Origin: Candidatus Heimdallarchaeota archaeon
GTDB lineage: Archaea > Asgardarchaeota > Heimdallarchaeia > Heimdallarchaeales > Kariarchaeaceae
DNA: 17,396 bases
NCBI GenBank assembly: GCA_029882335.1
Contig: JAOUKW010000034.1
Span: forward strand, 1-17,396
Direction of reading: 5' to 3'
The notes beneath the pieces are model-generated. The model was not told where the DNA came from. It did no database searches and worked only from the letters and a program-made list of their open reading frames with translations. The translations under genes were made by a program, and so were the position numbers. Within the stretch, counting starts at the first letter, position 1. Each line of letters starts with the position of its first letter. This document shows positions 6,113-14,469 of the stretch, piece after piece.

Positions 6113-8137
6113 ATGATTTCTGTAGAGCAGCAGTTCAGACAACAAATAATTTTGCCTATAACAATTATGGTATGTTTTATATTCTATTTTATTGGTAATA
6201 AAGTAGATCCTGACTATTTTATGGTATTTTACCTTATTGTGGGTTTGATAGTCACATTTGTTATTTATCGATTTGCCTATTTAAAAATGCAGGTAATTGA
6301 GGAACTGGATGATGACAGTAAAAAAACGTTAGAATTGTTTTATGATAGTAAAGAGTTAAAGGATATATCTCTAAAAAATGGAAAAGTAATTAATTTCGTC
6401 ATCATTTCTATAATATTCTTATCTGTTTATACAATCATTGTGTTGGGTTTAAATGAAATAAAAAATGTTTTCAGTGATTATATCCAAGATTTGCTATTTC
6501 AAGCCCAGTATGTTCTAATTTTTGGATTTCTCCTTTTCATATTTGTCGTTTATGCCATTTTAATAATTAATAGCATCAGAGCTTGGATATATCGGATCGA
6601 AGAGGAGTATGAGGTAGATGATGATATTACATCAGGTGAGTCATTAGAATATCAAAAATTTATTAAGCAATATGATTCAATTTTTAGATTTACCAAATCA
6701 GATAAAGCATTATTTCTAATTGTTTTAATCACCTTTGTATTAATTTCTGTATATACAATTATACAATACGAATTCTCAATTCAAGGTATTATTTTAACCG
6801 CAGCGTTACTTCCACTAATATTTATTACAGGGAGGTTGGAAGGACGATTTTTTTATTTATTTACCATCAATCAATGGTTTTTGACAAAAAATTGGGATAT
6901 GCTATCAGAAGAGAAGATATGGTATGAAGATCAGAGTAAAACTAGAAAATTGTTAGGAAGATTCAAACAATTATTTGCATTTATCACTCTTATATTAGTT
7001 CCATTAAGTATCTTATCCACACTTCTATCAACAGTCGATTTCTTTTTCATTAATGAAGGAAATACAGTTTCAGAGGGTATTTTTTCTAATCTCTCAATAT
7101 CTGAATATTATATAATTTTGTTAATTGCATCAACAAGTGGACCATTACTGTTACTTTTTCTGAAACCGTTTGGTTTTGTAAGTACATGGGTAAACAAACC
7201 TTTGTATGATAAACTATCATCAAATTGGGGATCGAATTATAGGAAAACGGGATTAATACTGGCAAATAGAAACTCTAGTTTTTATGGCTTTGTATTACTT
7301 GTAGGAAGTATTAGCATTTTCTCAATGATTATTTGGAAATTTATAGCTAATATGCAATCTATTTTTAAGAGTAGTTTTTTGATTGAATCATTAATTATTA
7401 GCAATCTACTTCTTAATTTAATTTTATTGTTTAGTATTATTGAATTAACAATTGATTTGGTTGAAGAAAAAACAATTTTCAAATTTGGTAATTTTGGTAA
7501 TATCTACTCGAATCAAAAAGAATTTGAAGAATATAAATTAATAAATAAAACTCTAGTAGCAGAATATTTTGCACAAACAGGTGTTCATATGTTTGGATTT
7601 TTAAAAAGACAACCAGTTGATTGGGCTTTGTTTCAATACTTCAAGGGAGAGAATAATCTTGAACATACTAAAACTGAACGAAAAGAAGCCTATTACAAGG
7701 CAATTGAAATGGGTTTAATTCCAGGTGCCTTAGCAACCACATACATTAATCTTGGATATTTACATTGTACAGAGATAGATGATAGCAAAGAAAGAGAGGA
7801 AATATTCAGAGAGAGAACTGTATTAGCCAGTAAAATAATAGAGATTGATCAAAAAGATTACAGAATTTGGAGATGCTATGGAACTATGCATTTTTATAAC
7901 TTCAAAACTAAATACTCAACCTTCTCCTTTTTAGAAAAAGAGCAATCTGAAAAAAAACTACTTGGAAAAGAAGTTATTAGAGGATACGAAAGGGCATTAG
8001 GATTAAATAAAAATGATAAAATTAGTATGTACAAATTGATGATTTTTACCATGTTTTATTTTCATTCAAAAAAATTATTGATAACAACTAAATCAATAAT
8101 AACTTTAATTAAAAAAACGTTTATAGATATAAAATAA
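6113..8137 (+). CDS. Large polytopic membrane protein with helical-repeat cytoplasmic tail, function unknown
   Basis: The 674-residue protein has about ten predicted membrane helices, roughly at residues 12-28, 35-55, 90-110, 128-152, 197-219, 222-242, 286-310, 328-350, 386-410 and 420-445. These are interrupted by charged loops, including an acidic one near 155-195. The last 225 residues are soluble. Within 519-645 are repeated helix pairs with TPR-like features (ALATTYINLGYLH; KIIEIDQKDYRIWRCYGTMHF; GYERALGLNKNDKISMYKL), which suggests a protein-binding tail. No catalytic motif, transporter signature or known family was recognised. It is the only plus-strand gene for several kilobases, and it converges on the FN3 protein gene. 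A membrane scaffold or receptor is possible but is only a guess. Confidence 0.65.
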   Translation: MISVEQQFRQQIILPITIMVCFIFYFIGNKVDPDYFMVFYLIVGLIVTFVIYRFAYLKMQVIEELDDDSKKTLELFYDSKELKDISLKNGKVINFVIISIIFLSVYTIIVLGLNEIKNVFSDYIQDLLFQAQYVLIFGFLLFIFVVYAILIINSIRAWIYRIEEEYEVDDDITSGESLEYQKFIKQYDSIFRFTKSDKALFLIVLITFVLISVYTIIQYEFSIQGIILTAALLPLIFITGRLEGRFFYLFTINQWFLTKNWDMLSEEKIWYEDQSKTRKLLGRFKQLFAFITLILVPLSILSTLLSTVDFFFINEGNTVSEGIFSNLSISEYYIILLIASTSGPLLLLFLKPFGFVSTWVNKPLYDKLSSNWGSNYRKTGLILANRNSSFYGFVLLVGSISIFSMIIWKFIANMQSIFKSSFLIESLIISNLLLNLILLFSIIELTIDLVEEKTIFKFGNFGNIYSNQKEFEEYKLINKTLVAEYFAQTGVHMFGFLKRQPVDWALFQYFKGENNLEHTKTERKEAYYKAIEMGLIPGALATTYINLGYLHCTEIDDSKEREEIFRERTVLASKIIEIDQKDYRIWRCYGTMHFYNFKTKYSTFSFLEKEQSEKKLLGKEVIRGYERALGLNKNDKISMYKLMIFTMFYFHSKKLLITTKSIITLIKKTFIDIK

Positions 8138-8229
8138 AGTAATAAATTGATAAACTGTTTAAATTTATTTATTTCAAATATATATTTCTTAATGCTTACT
8201 AATCAGAAAAATTTGATTTAAGACTATTT
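8138..8229. terminator. Short convergent intergenic region with T-rich tracts
   Basis: Two convergent genes are separated by 92 bp. The plus strand is T-rich at 8157-8190 and the minus strand has a T5 run at about 8207-8211. Archaeal termination needs only T-rich tracts, so both transcripts may end here. There is no stem-loop. Confidence 0.3.
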
Positions 8230-10260
8230 TCAATTATTTTTTGATCTAAATCTAATTATTACAGCTAAAGATAGTATTGAAATTAATGTAAAAGTATAAT
8301 TATAGGGCAGTCCTGATATTGGTGAAGAAGAATCACTTACTGGTGCAGAACTATTGGTATTAGATGAGATTGAAGATGGTGGTTGCTGATTTGATATAAC
8401 ATTTACTATTACTGCATCTGTTGCCTTGTTACCGTATAGATCATAGACATAAATAACAAAGGTGTAAGTTCCCACTCCTAAACCATCTATTTGGAGGGTA
8501 ATTGATCCGTTCAACCAGTTAATAGTTGATGTATAGGTGTTTCCATTCATTGTAACATTGTAAACACTTGGATTTACATCTCCAACAACCCAAACTATTG
8601 TATTCCCTGTGGAACCTTGATTATAGGTGATGTCATTTGGTGAAGATACATCAGGAGAAACAGAATCGCTTATGGGTGAAATTACTGTTACAGATACCGA
8701 ATCAGTTCCCTTGTTATTATAGGTGTCATAGACCCAAATAATAAATGTATATGTTCCAACTTCTAAACCGTCTATGTTTAGGGTAATTGTTCCATTAACC
8801 CAATTAGTAGTAGATCTATATTCAATTCCATGCAATGTGATGTTGTAAACATCTGGATGTGTATCTCCTACTGTCCATACAATTGAATTTCCAGTACTAC
8901 CTACAATGTAAGTTACATCATTTGGAGAAGATATATCTGGAGAAACATTATCTGAAATTACTGGATTACTATATGAACTAATGTGAACTTGTGCTTGGGG
9001 CCAGCTTTGGTATCCTTCTCCTATATCATTTACTGCTGAAACTGCATAAAAGTAAATGGTATCGTTAACAACACTTGTATCTATAAAAGTTGTAGTTGTT
9101 GAGTTTCCAATATAGGTAGTAGGGAAGAATTCATTTGTAGTCCTATAAATCATATAATATTGAATAGGGCTTAGATTGGAACTTGGCTCATTCCAAGTAA
9201 TATTTGCATATGTACCTCCATTGGTAGCTACTACATTTAATGGTTGATTTGGAACACCTGGTATTTGGACTTGTAGAATGGTTTCAGCACCTATTGGACC
9301 ACCATTAACTGCAGATATTTTATAATAGTATGTGGTATTTGCCTGTAAATTATACGTATCGTTAAAATATAGTGTTACTGCGCTAGTAGAATAATAAACT
9401 ACATTAAAATTGAAATTAATGTCTATTGCTCTTGTAATAGAATAATCAGTAATAAACGCTCCTCCATTATTTGTAGGTTCTGTCCATGTTAGATACACCC
9501 ATGAAGTTCCCAATTGATAGGTTAGATTATTCACAGCTGAAGGACCAGCAATAGGTTTGGCATTTGTTTCAACAACTCCACTATATCCATATCCATTATA
9601 TGCTTGTAATCTATAATAATAAGTCTGACCATTGATTAATCCAGTATCATTATAAAATATGGATGTGGGACTAATTAATGCATGTTGTGTGAAAGAAACT
9701 CCATCCATTGATCTATTTAGTCGATAATGAACTAATCCAGGGTCGGTTATCAATGGTGCTTGCCAAGACAACGATACATATGAAGGGTATGGATATGCAG
9801 TAAATCCTATGGGATTTGAAGGACCTGCTTCTGGTGTAACAGAAATAACATTGGACACAACACTCTGTCCGGTTCCATTAATTGCCGTCATTACAAAATA
9901 ATAAGTTCTGAAATTTACTAAAGGTGTTCCTGATCCTGCAAAATATTGAATGATTACACTTCTTGAATTTCCATTCAATGATGGAGTTGACATTTGCAAA
10001 CCTGCAACACCAGCTGGAGTGGCATTATATACTCTGAAGGATGTTGCAGTTGGATCGGAGTATGTCCAATTTATTCTAGCTCTTTGATTTAGTGGTTCTG
10101 CACTGGTAATAACTGGTGGTAAAGGTAATCCATCTACAGATATTGAGTTATTATCTACAGGCTTGGCTGAGGTTGTATCTTTCATCCCAAATGATAAAAT
10201 CATAATTATCATAAATAAAAGACTGAATGACTTGTTTACTCTTAATTTCATAAAATTCAT
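8230..10260 (-). CDS. Surface protein with FN3 and Ig-like repeats and a C-terminal anchor
   Basis: The 676-residue protein has a signal peptide (hydrophobic residues 12-25). About four fibronectin-III domains follow (about 45-143, 145-236, 239-334 and 336-428), with typical tryptophan strands (INWTYSDP, LSWQAPL, LTWTEP, ITWNEPS) and Y-Y-x-Y/F-x-V/I-x-A-x-N strands. Two tandem Ig-like repeats of 95 residues come next (436-530 and 531-625), a Ser/Pro-rich linker (626-652), and a membrane helix ending in RFRSKNN. The Ig-like repeats carry S-P-N-D-x-T-Y...G-x-T-G-N-x-I-V-W and G-T-Y-T-F-x-I-x-V-Y-D, a form common in archaeal surface proteins. Many N-x-S/T sites are available for glycosylation. 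The likely role is adhesion or cell-surface display. A BRE/TATA element lies about 33 nt upstream, leaving almost no leader. Confidence 0.88.
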   Translation of the reverse strand: MNFMKLRVNKSFSLLFMIIMILSFGMKDTTSAKPVDNNSISVDGLPLPPVITSAEPLNQRARINWTYSDPTATSFRVYNATPAGVAGLQMSTPSLNGNSRSVIIQYFAGSGTPLVNFRTYYFVMTAINGTGQSVVSNVISVTPEAGPSNPIGFTAYPYPSYVSLSWQAPLITDPGLVHYRLNRSMDGVSFTQHALISPTSIFYNDTGLINGQTYYYRLQAYNGYGYSGVVETNAKPIAGPSAVNNLTYQLGTSWVYLTWTEPTNNGGAFITDYSITRAIDINFNFNVVYYSTSAVTLYFNDTYNLQANTTYYYKISAVNGGPIGAETILQVQIPGVPNQPLNVVATNGGTYANITWNEPSSNLSPIQYYMIYRTTNEFFPTTYIGNSTTTTFIDTSVVNDTIYFYAVSAVNDIGEGYQSWPQAQVHISSYSNPVISDNVSPDISSPNDVTYIVGSTGNSIVWTVGDTHPDVYNITLHGIEYRSTTNWVNGTITLNIDGLEVGTYTFIIWVYDTYNNKGTDSVSVTVISPISDSVSPDVSSPNDITYNQGSTGNTIVWVVGDVNPSVYNVTMNGNTYTSTINWLNGSITLQIDGLGVGTYTFVIYVYDLYGNKATDAVIVNVISNQQPPSSISSNTNSSAPVSDSSSPISGLPYNYTFTLISILSLAVIIRFRSKNN
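8386..8955 (-). repeat. Two tandem 285-bp coding repeats (Ig-like modules)
   Basis: The modules at 8671-8955 and 8386-8670 encode residues 436-530 and 531-625 of the surface protein. They share most landmark residues in the same register (SD.VSPD.SSPND.TY, NW.NG.ITL.IDGL.VGTYTF). The exact 95-residue period points to a tandem duplication within the gene. Confidence 0.8.
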
Positions 10261-10290
10261 CCTATGATATTTTAATCAACAAAAAATGAT

Positions 10291-10302
10291 TTATAAGCTT
10301 GT
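10291..10302 (-). promoter_or_regulatory. BRE/TATA element of the FN3 surface protein gene
   Basis: The minus strand reads AAGCTTATAA, about 33 nt upstream of the start codon at 10260. Transcription would start within about 10 nt of the ATG, leaving no room for a ribosome binding site. Confidence 0.45.
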
Positions 10303-10462
10303 TTGTGGTTTTCTGACTATTTCTAGTATGAATATAGCAAAAATTCTGCTATGAAATTGAATAAATCTAATTATTATTTAATCTAGATTGAGCTCAAATG
10401 ATTCATGGAATATCTGATTTTTTTTTAGCAATTATTGTTTAAGGTTAATAAATAGTCATATG

Positions 10463-10840
10463 TCAATCATCTTCTTTATTTTCAATTTCTGTTTCTTCAA
10501 ATACTTCTCCAATAATCTCATTTCTTAATTCATCAACCAATGAGAATGATTTACCTAGTATTTCAGAAACTAAACCTTGTAATTGTGTTTTCACCTCTGC
10601 ACTGACTGTTCTTGCCATTATTTCTCCAAGAATTAATTTTCTAACAGAGTTCATTTGATCTGAATAATATTTATTGATTGCTTGAGTAATATTGGCTGTT
10701 GTACTTGCTTGGACTGTATTTATTATTTCATCCAATTTTTCCGTAACAATTAAGCCATCAAGACTATCATGGATCTCTTCAGATATTTCATCCATTACTT
10801 CATCAAATATAGTTTTTGCAACACCAGTTAAATCTGACAT
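10463..10840 (-). CDS. Small acidic helical protein, function unknown
   Basis: The 125-residue cytoplasmic protein has no signal or membrane helix. It appears almost wholly alpha-helical with heptad-like hydrophobic spacing (for example TIFDEVMDEISEEIHDSL, and 70-105) and an acidic tail ending EIENKEDD. A coiled-coil or helical-bundle oligomer is likely. No known family was recognised. It follows the PadR/HAAS pair on the same strand after a 139-bp gap that contains its own BRE/TATA element and an inverted repeat. It may therefore be regulated separately, possibly by the neighbouring PadR, but this is inference. Confidence 0.65.
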   Translation of the reverse strand: MSDLTGVAKTIFDEVMDEISEEIHDSLDGLIVTEKLDEIINTVQASTTANITQAINKYYSDQMNSVRKLILGEIMARTVSAEVKTQLQGLVSEILGKSFSLVDELRNEIIGEVFEETEIENKEDD

Positions 10841-10872
10841 AAAATTTCTATTTCATGCACACCCTTAAATGT

Positions 10873-10890
10873 TTAAAATATATATCGGTC
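10873..10890 (-). promoter_or_regulatory. BRE/TATA element of the small acidic protein gene
   Basis: The minus strand reads GACCGATATATATTTTAA, a good BRE-like GACCGA joined to a TATA box. It lies about 40 nt upstream of the ATG at 10840, giving a leader of roughly 15 nt. Confidence 0.5.
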
Positions 10891-10903
10891 TTTTGTATAT
10901 TAA

Positions 10904-10919
10904 ATAACCATTTGGTTAT
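10904..10919. promoter_or_regulatory. Inverted repeat upstream of the TATA box (possible operator)
   Basis: ATAACCA-TT-TGGTTAT is a perfect inverted repeat with 7-bp arms and a 2-bp spacer. It lies about 20 bp upstream of the TATA box of the 125-residue protein gene and 60 bp past the end of the HAAS gene. The position fits a binding site for a dimeric regulator. Which regulator is unknown; the nearby PadR is one candidate. Confidence 0.4.
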
Positions 10920-10979
10920 AGTAAATACCAAAAAAGGAATATTGATATTTCCAATTATATATTATTAATCATTTAATTA

Positions 10980-11711
10980 TTATTCTGCCGCATTAAACTC
11001 TAATTGGATGAAGTTTAATTCTAATGCCAACCTTTGAAGTTCTAATCCAATTTTAAAAACCTGTAATAGAATTTTGTGTAATGAAAAGGTAATTCCTGTA
11101 AATAACCCTATTAGAAATCCTAACGTAAATCCTATAGGAAGTGTAATAAGAAACATTCTTGCGTCGTATCTAAGAAGAGTCTGTTTTGCATTGATAACTG
11201 CAGAATCAATCATCAATCCAGCAATTCTAAATATGGATAAATAAAATTCACACACACCAATAACCATAAAGATGGAAATCATCATCAGAATGTCAATAAA
11301 TCTAGTTAGAAAACCAGGTGTAAAATTATTAACAAGTAGTTTATTTTTAGTCGGTAAAGTTAATTTTCTTTGTCTAATATTGTTAATCTGTGTTAATTTA
11401 GGCTCATCAAAGTTGTTTATTGGTAATATATCAATATTATTAATATCAATATATTCCTCTACAACAATTGAAGGTTTGCCATGAGACTCAATAATTCTAC
11501 TAATCTCAAATGCAGTAATTTTTCCTTCGCCAGCTTTTTCAGCTACTTTTTCAAGTAATAGCCCTTCAAAATTAGTAACTATTTCAAATCCGTCCTTTAC
11601 ACCTCTTTTATAGAATTCTTCGGTAACCTGATTAAGATAAGTTCTTAAGAGGCGTTCTCCGTCGCTTTCCATTAGTATTCGTTCTTTTATGCTTAAATTC
11701 TGTTTATTCAT
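10980..11711 (-). CDS. HAAS-like domain membrane protein paired with PadR
   Basis: The 243-residue protein has an N-terminal helical region (about 20-88) resembling the HAAS domain, with LLRTYLNQVTEEFYKRG at its start and IIESHGKPSIVVEEY at its end, where the family has a G-x-P step. A linker follows, then at least two strong membrane segments (about 137-160 and 187-215) and an amphipathic C-terminus. In bacteria, HAAS proteins are encoded next to PadR regulators and are thought to act with them in membrane-linked signalling. Here the start codon overlaps the PadR stop by one base (TAATG), so the two are translationally coupled. The HAAS match was made by eye on short landmarks and is moderate. 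Confidence 0.65.
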   Translation of the reverse strand: MNKQNLSIKERILMESDGERLLRTYLNQVTEEFYKRGVKDGFEIVTNFEGLLLEKVAEKAGEGKITAFEISRIIESHGKPSIVVEEYIDINNIDILPINNFDEPKLTQINNIRQRKLTLPTKNKLLVNNFTPGFLTRFIDILMMISIFMVIGVCEFYLSIFRIAGLMIDSAVINAKQTLLRYDARMFLITLPIGFTLGFLIGLFTGITFSLHKILLQVFKIGLELQRLALELNFIQLEFNAAE

Positions 11712-12073
11712 TATATCACCTTATCTAATTGAAATTCATTAAACCAATTACACTGATTCTTGATAGATTCTTGTAATTCCTTCAAAACAATAAATCCATC
11801 TGGCATAGTGCTAATTTGTTTTTGAACTCTTCCACTAACTATTTCACCATCTATTCTGATAAGATTTTCATTTTCTAGTCTTTTTATTGCTGAATAGATT
11901 GTGGTCAGTGGGACTGAATCGACTCCCCATTCCAATTCGCATTTTTTCGCTATAGAATAAGGATATGCTTCACTAGGAGAATATGCTCCTTCGTATAAAA
12001 TGATAAATTCAATTAAAGGTGCTCTGAATCTACCACTCCAAGAATTTACATACTTATTCTCCGATGTTTTCAT
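11711..12073 (-). CDS. PadR-family winged-helix transcriptional regulator
   Basis: The 120-residue protein is the usual size for a short PadR regulator. The winged helix spans about residues 18-100. The recognition helix is in TTIYSAIKRLENENLI (57-72), matching the family pattern Y-x2-L-x-R-L-E-x2-G-L-I. The wing follows (IRIDGEIVSGRVQKQISTM), with a helix starting at P-D-G-F-x-V-L-K-E-L. PadR proteins are dimeric repressors, often of their own operon. It heads a two-gene unit with the overlapping HAAS protein. A TATA box lies about 24 nt upstream of the ATG and no Shine-Dalgarno site is present, so its message is probably leaderless. Confidence 0.85.
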   Translation of the reverse strand: MKTSENKYVNSWSGRFRAPLIEFIILYEGAYSPSEAYPYSIAKKCELEWGVDSVPLTTIYSAIKRLENENLIRIDGEIVSGRVQKQISTMPDGFIVLKELQESIKNQCNWFNEFQLDKVI

Positions 12074-12092
12074 TATTTTATAATTGCATTCT

Positions 12093-12106
12093 TTATATAT
12101 AATATC
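12093..12106 (-). promoter_or_regulatory. TATA element of the padR-HAAS operon
   Basis: The minus strand reads GATATTATATATAA. The TATA core is centred about 24 nt upstream of the PadR start codon at 12073, which predicts a leaderless transcript. The region 12107-12357 beyond it shows no gene or other recognisable feature. Confidence 0.5.
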
Positions 12107-12357
12107 ACCGATTATAGTATATTACGAACAATATAATATTATGATAAAAGTAATCAACAATATTAAAGTTTAATCTATCCTTAGAAATCAGCAATAACTA
12201 TAATGGTAATTCAAGGAATAATCTAAATGTGTGATATGATAGATTTAGTAAAAAATTTTGCTATGTAGATTCTAGAAATTAAATTAACACCACCTCTATG
12301 AGTTTGAAAAATAGATTATCGATCTGATAGGACAAAAAATGTTTTATTTACTAATTA

Positions 12358-12885
12358 TTATCTAAATCCCTTTTCGATTTTATTTATAGGTATCTGAAAA
12401 TATTTCTCGATATGGTTATCTAATATTTCTAGTTTCTCAAGTTCATTTTTTATTTTGAAATTTAGTTTTTCTTGATTGTGAAAAATAGTGTATATTACCA
12501 AATTTGGGAGGATTTTATTTCTTTTACGATATTCTATCTTTTCTATTCTTGAAATTGAATCCGAATGAATATCAATAATTTGATTATTTGATTTTTTTTC
12601 GGTTATTTCAAGGTTATTTAGATTAAAAGTGTATTTCTTTTCTTTATGTATCACCAAATAAAATAATCCAAACATAGAAAATGCAATACCCATTACTAAT
12701 GTAAGTCCCAATTCAATGAAAAACACAATTCTATCTATTGTTTGAATGTCTTCAATATTTATTATGGTTATAAAATAAATCAGGTATGCAATTAAGGGAA
12801 ATATAATAATAGTTAATAAAAGCATTCTTGTCTTAATACTTTTTTCTTCACAGATGATTTTATCATTTAATAACTGGATATACAC
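12358..12885 (-). CDS. Two-helix membrane protein with PH-like C-terminal domain, function unknown
   Basis: The 175-residue protein starts at GTG (12883-12885), read as methionine. Two membrane helices lie at about residues 20-43 and 53-80. A basic soluble tail follows, with alternating short strands (YTFNLNNLEITEKK, DSISRIEKIEYRK, LVIYTIF, KLNFKIK) and a final helix. This resembles the bacterial PH-like domains found behind two helices in small membrane proteins, but the match rests on layout, not on a motif. No enzyme signature was seen. An AT-rich TATA-like tract about 25 nt upstream supports the GTG start and a leaderless message. An internal ATG at residue 21 is an alternative but would cut into the first helix. 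Confidence 0.55.
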   Translation of the reverse strand: MYIQLLNDKIICEEKSIKTRMLLLTIIIFPLIAYLIYFITIINIEDIQTIDRIVFFIELGLTLVMGIAFSMFGLFYLVIHKEKKYTFNLNNLEITEKKSNNQIIDIHSDSISRIEKIEYRKRNKILPNLVIYTIFHNQEKLNFKIKNELEKLEILDNHIEKYFQIPINKIEKGFR

Positions 12886-13040
12886 AATAATATAAGGAAT
12901 GCTACAATAATAAATCTATGTAATTATTAATGAATTGATATACGATCTGAAGAGATGTATCAAGTATATTTAGGTAAGATATTTATTGAGATCATCAATT
13001 TCTTAAAAGCTGTAATTTTATTATATCGATTAAATCTAAA

Positions 13041-14042
13041 TTAAATTTCTCCACGTTTGAAGTTTCGATAGTTAACTCTATTATAAATAGGATGGTATTG
13101 TGGCTCATTATCAATTATTTTCTCGATTTCATTTACCTGCTCTACTGATAAGGTAATATCACCTGCAACAATATTTTCAACTACCTGCTCGGGTTTACTT
13201 GCTCCTGTAATAAGACTAGATATCTCTTCTCGCGATAAAGCCCAAGCTAAAGATAATTGACTTAAAGATAAATCAATCTCTTTTCCATATTCAGTCAGTT
13301 TTCTTAATTTAGCAATAACATCATCATTTAATTCCCTATCAGGTAGTTGATTTACCTTACTATGTCTACTATCTTCTGGAATTCCATCATTATACTTGCC
13401 AGTAAGTAATCCTTGAGCAAGTGGAGACCAAGGTACAATACCAATTCCAGTATAATTAACAGTAGAAAATAATTCTAATTCAATATATCTATCAAGCAGA
13501 TTATAACGGGGCTGTTCTACTGATGGTGGTCGTAAACCAAGTTCTTTCGCGATTCCATAAGCTCTTTCAATTTCACTTGGAAACCAAGTTGAAGTACCCC
13601 AATAAAGAATTGATCCATTATCAATTAAATCATTGAAAGCCCTAACGGTTTCCTCAAGGGGTGTATGATAATCAAATCGATGAGCAAAATAAATATCCAA
13701 ATAATCAGTATTCAATCTATTCAGAGATTTTTCTATAGATTCTGAAATATGTTTCTTGCTCAAACCACGATTATTTGGATTATCACTCATCTGACCAAAA
13801 ACTTTACTTGAAATAACCAAATCTGATCTTTCATAATCAGGCAGAAATTCTCCTAGTACTCTTTCAGATTCGCCTTTCGCATACACATCAGCAACATCGA
13901 TAAAATTTACTCCATTATCAACTGCAGTTTTCAAACATTGAATCCCTACGTTATCCTCTACTGAATTTCCATATGTTAACCATCCACCCAAACTTATTGC
14001 TGAAACCTTGATGCCGTGTTTCCCTAATTTTCGATACTTCAT
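13041..14042 (-). CDS. Aldo/keto reductase, Kv-channel beta-subunit-like (AKR6-type)
   Basis: The 333-residue TIM-barrel NADPH-dependent oxidoreductase has the full catalytic tetrad D49, Y54, K80 and H121 (in FIDVADVYAKGESE, VISSKV and YFAHR). It is colinear with eukaryotic Kv-beta and bacterial relatives: MKYRKLGKHGIKVS start, RGLSKKHI at 92-99, ETVRAF.DLI, YWGTSTW at 147-153, PWSPLAQGLLTGKY at 204-217 and the cofactor site GASKPEQVVENI near the end. Kv-beta has N in place of the tetrad His; here His is present, so it should be an active reductase of aldehydes or ketones. The substrate cannot be told from sequence. It appears to be transcribed alone, with a TATA box about 26 nt upstream. No potassium channel gene is nearby. 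Confidence 0.92.
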   Translation of the reverse strand: MKYRKLGKHGIKVSAISLGGWLTYGNSVEDNVGIQCLKTAVDNGVNFIDVADVYAKGESERVLGEFLPDYERSDLVISSKVFGQMSDNPNNRGLSKKHISESIEKSLNRLNTDYLDIYFAHRFDYHTPLEETVRAFNDLIDNGSILYWGTSTWFPSEIERAYGIAKELGLRPPSVEQPRYNLLDRYIELELFSTVNYTGIGIVPWSPLAQGLLTGKYNDGIPEDSRHSKVNQLPDRELNDDVIAKLRKLTEYGKEIDLSLSQLSLAWALSREEISSLITGASKPEQVVENIVAGDITLSVEQVNEIEKIIDNEPQYHPIYNRVNYRNFKRGEI

Positions 14043-14062
14043 AAATTAACTTCTTTTTGAAA

Positions 14063-14080
14063 TTATAAAAATATGGCTTT
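14063..14080 (-). promoter_or_regulatory. BRE/TATA element of the aldo/keto reductase gene
   Basis: The minus strand reads AAAGCCATATTTTTATAA, a BRE-like AAAGCC and an extended TATA box centred about 26 nt upstream of the ATG at 14042. This predicts a leaderless or near-leaderless message. Confidence 0.45.
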
Positions 14081-14187
14081 TTTAATCAATTAAATTTTGT
14101 GCTAAAGCCTTTATAACTTCTACAATTCTTTCATAATAATATGAGCTAATAAAATTGTGAGATTGAATTCATTCTTAATTAGGACCC

Positions 14188-14364
14188 TTAGGTAAATGAT
14201 TCTTTACAAGATATGCAATGATATTTGAGAGGAGGTGTTGGTACTTTACAACCAGCCAATATTATTTCCCCTTTTGCTGCACGTTCTCTTTTCGATTCTG
14301 TTGGTTTTCCGTAAGTTATCGGGATTAATGAATTTGCATTACAATTAGAACAACGATTATTCAA
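14188..14364 (-). CDS. Small zinc-ribbon protein with TTG start
   Basis: A 58-residue protein starts at TTG (14362-14364). It begins MNNRCSNCNANSLIPITYG, continues with a basic helix and GEIILAGCKVP, and ends YHCISCKESFT. The two C-x2-C pairs (C5/C8 and C50/C53) form a zinc ribbon. The middle segment I-P-I-x-Y-G-x-P-T...A-x-x-G-E-I-x-L-x-G-C matches a widespread family of tiny uncharacterised zinc-ribbon proteins (family form: C-x2-C-G...Y-G-x-P...G-x-x-x-L-G-G-C...C-x2-C). No ATG exists in this frame before the first Cys pair, so TTG is the only reasonable start. The conserved pattern makes a chance frame unlikely. Function is unknown. Confidence 0.75.
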   Translation of the reverse strand: MNNRCSNCNANSLIPITYGKPTESKRERAAKGEIILAGCKVPTPPLKYHCISCKESFT

Positions 14365-14469
14365 TAATATACTTAGGTATTTCTTATTGTTAAATTAAGT
14401 GTATTCTAGATGAAATTTTACAATTTGGATAAAATAAAAAATTACATTGAAATTTTATTATAGAATAAT

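Noticed and set aside
13041..14042. True potassium-channel beta subunit
   Set aside because: No channel gene is nearby and the full catalytic tetrad including His is present, so it is called as an enzyme.
14229..14241. GAGGAGGTG resembling a strong plus-strand Shine-Dalgarno site
   Set aside because: It is the complement of the Pro-Thr-Pro-Pro-Leu codons of the zinc-ribbon gene, and no plus-strand gene follows.
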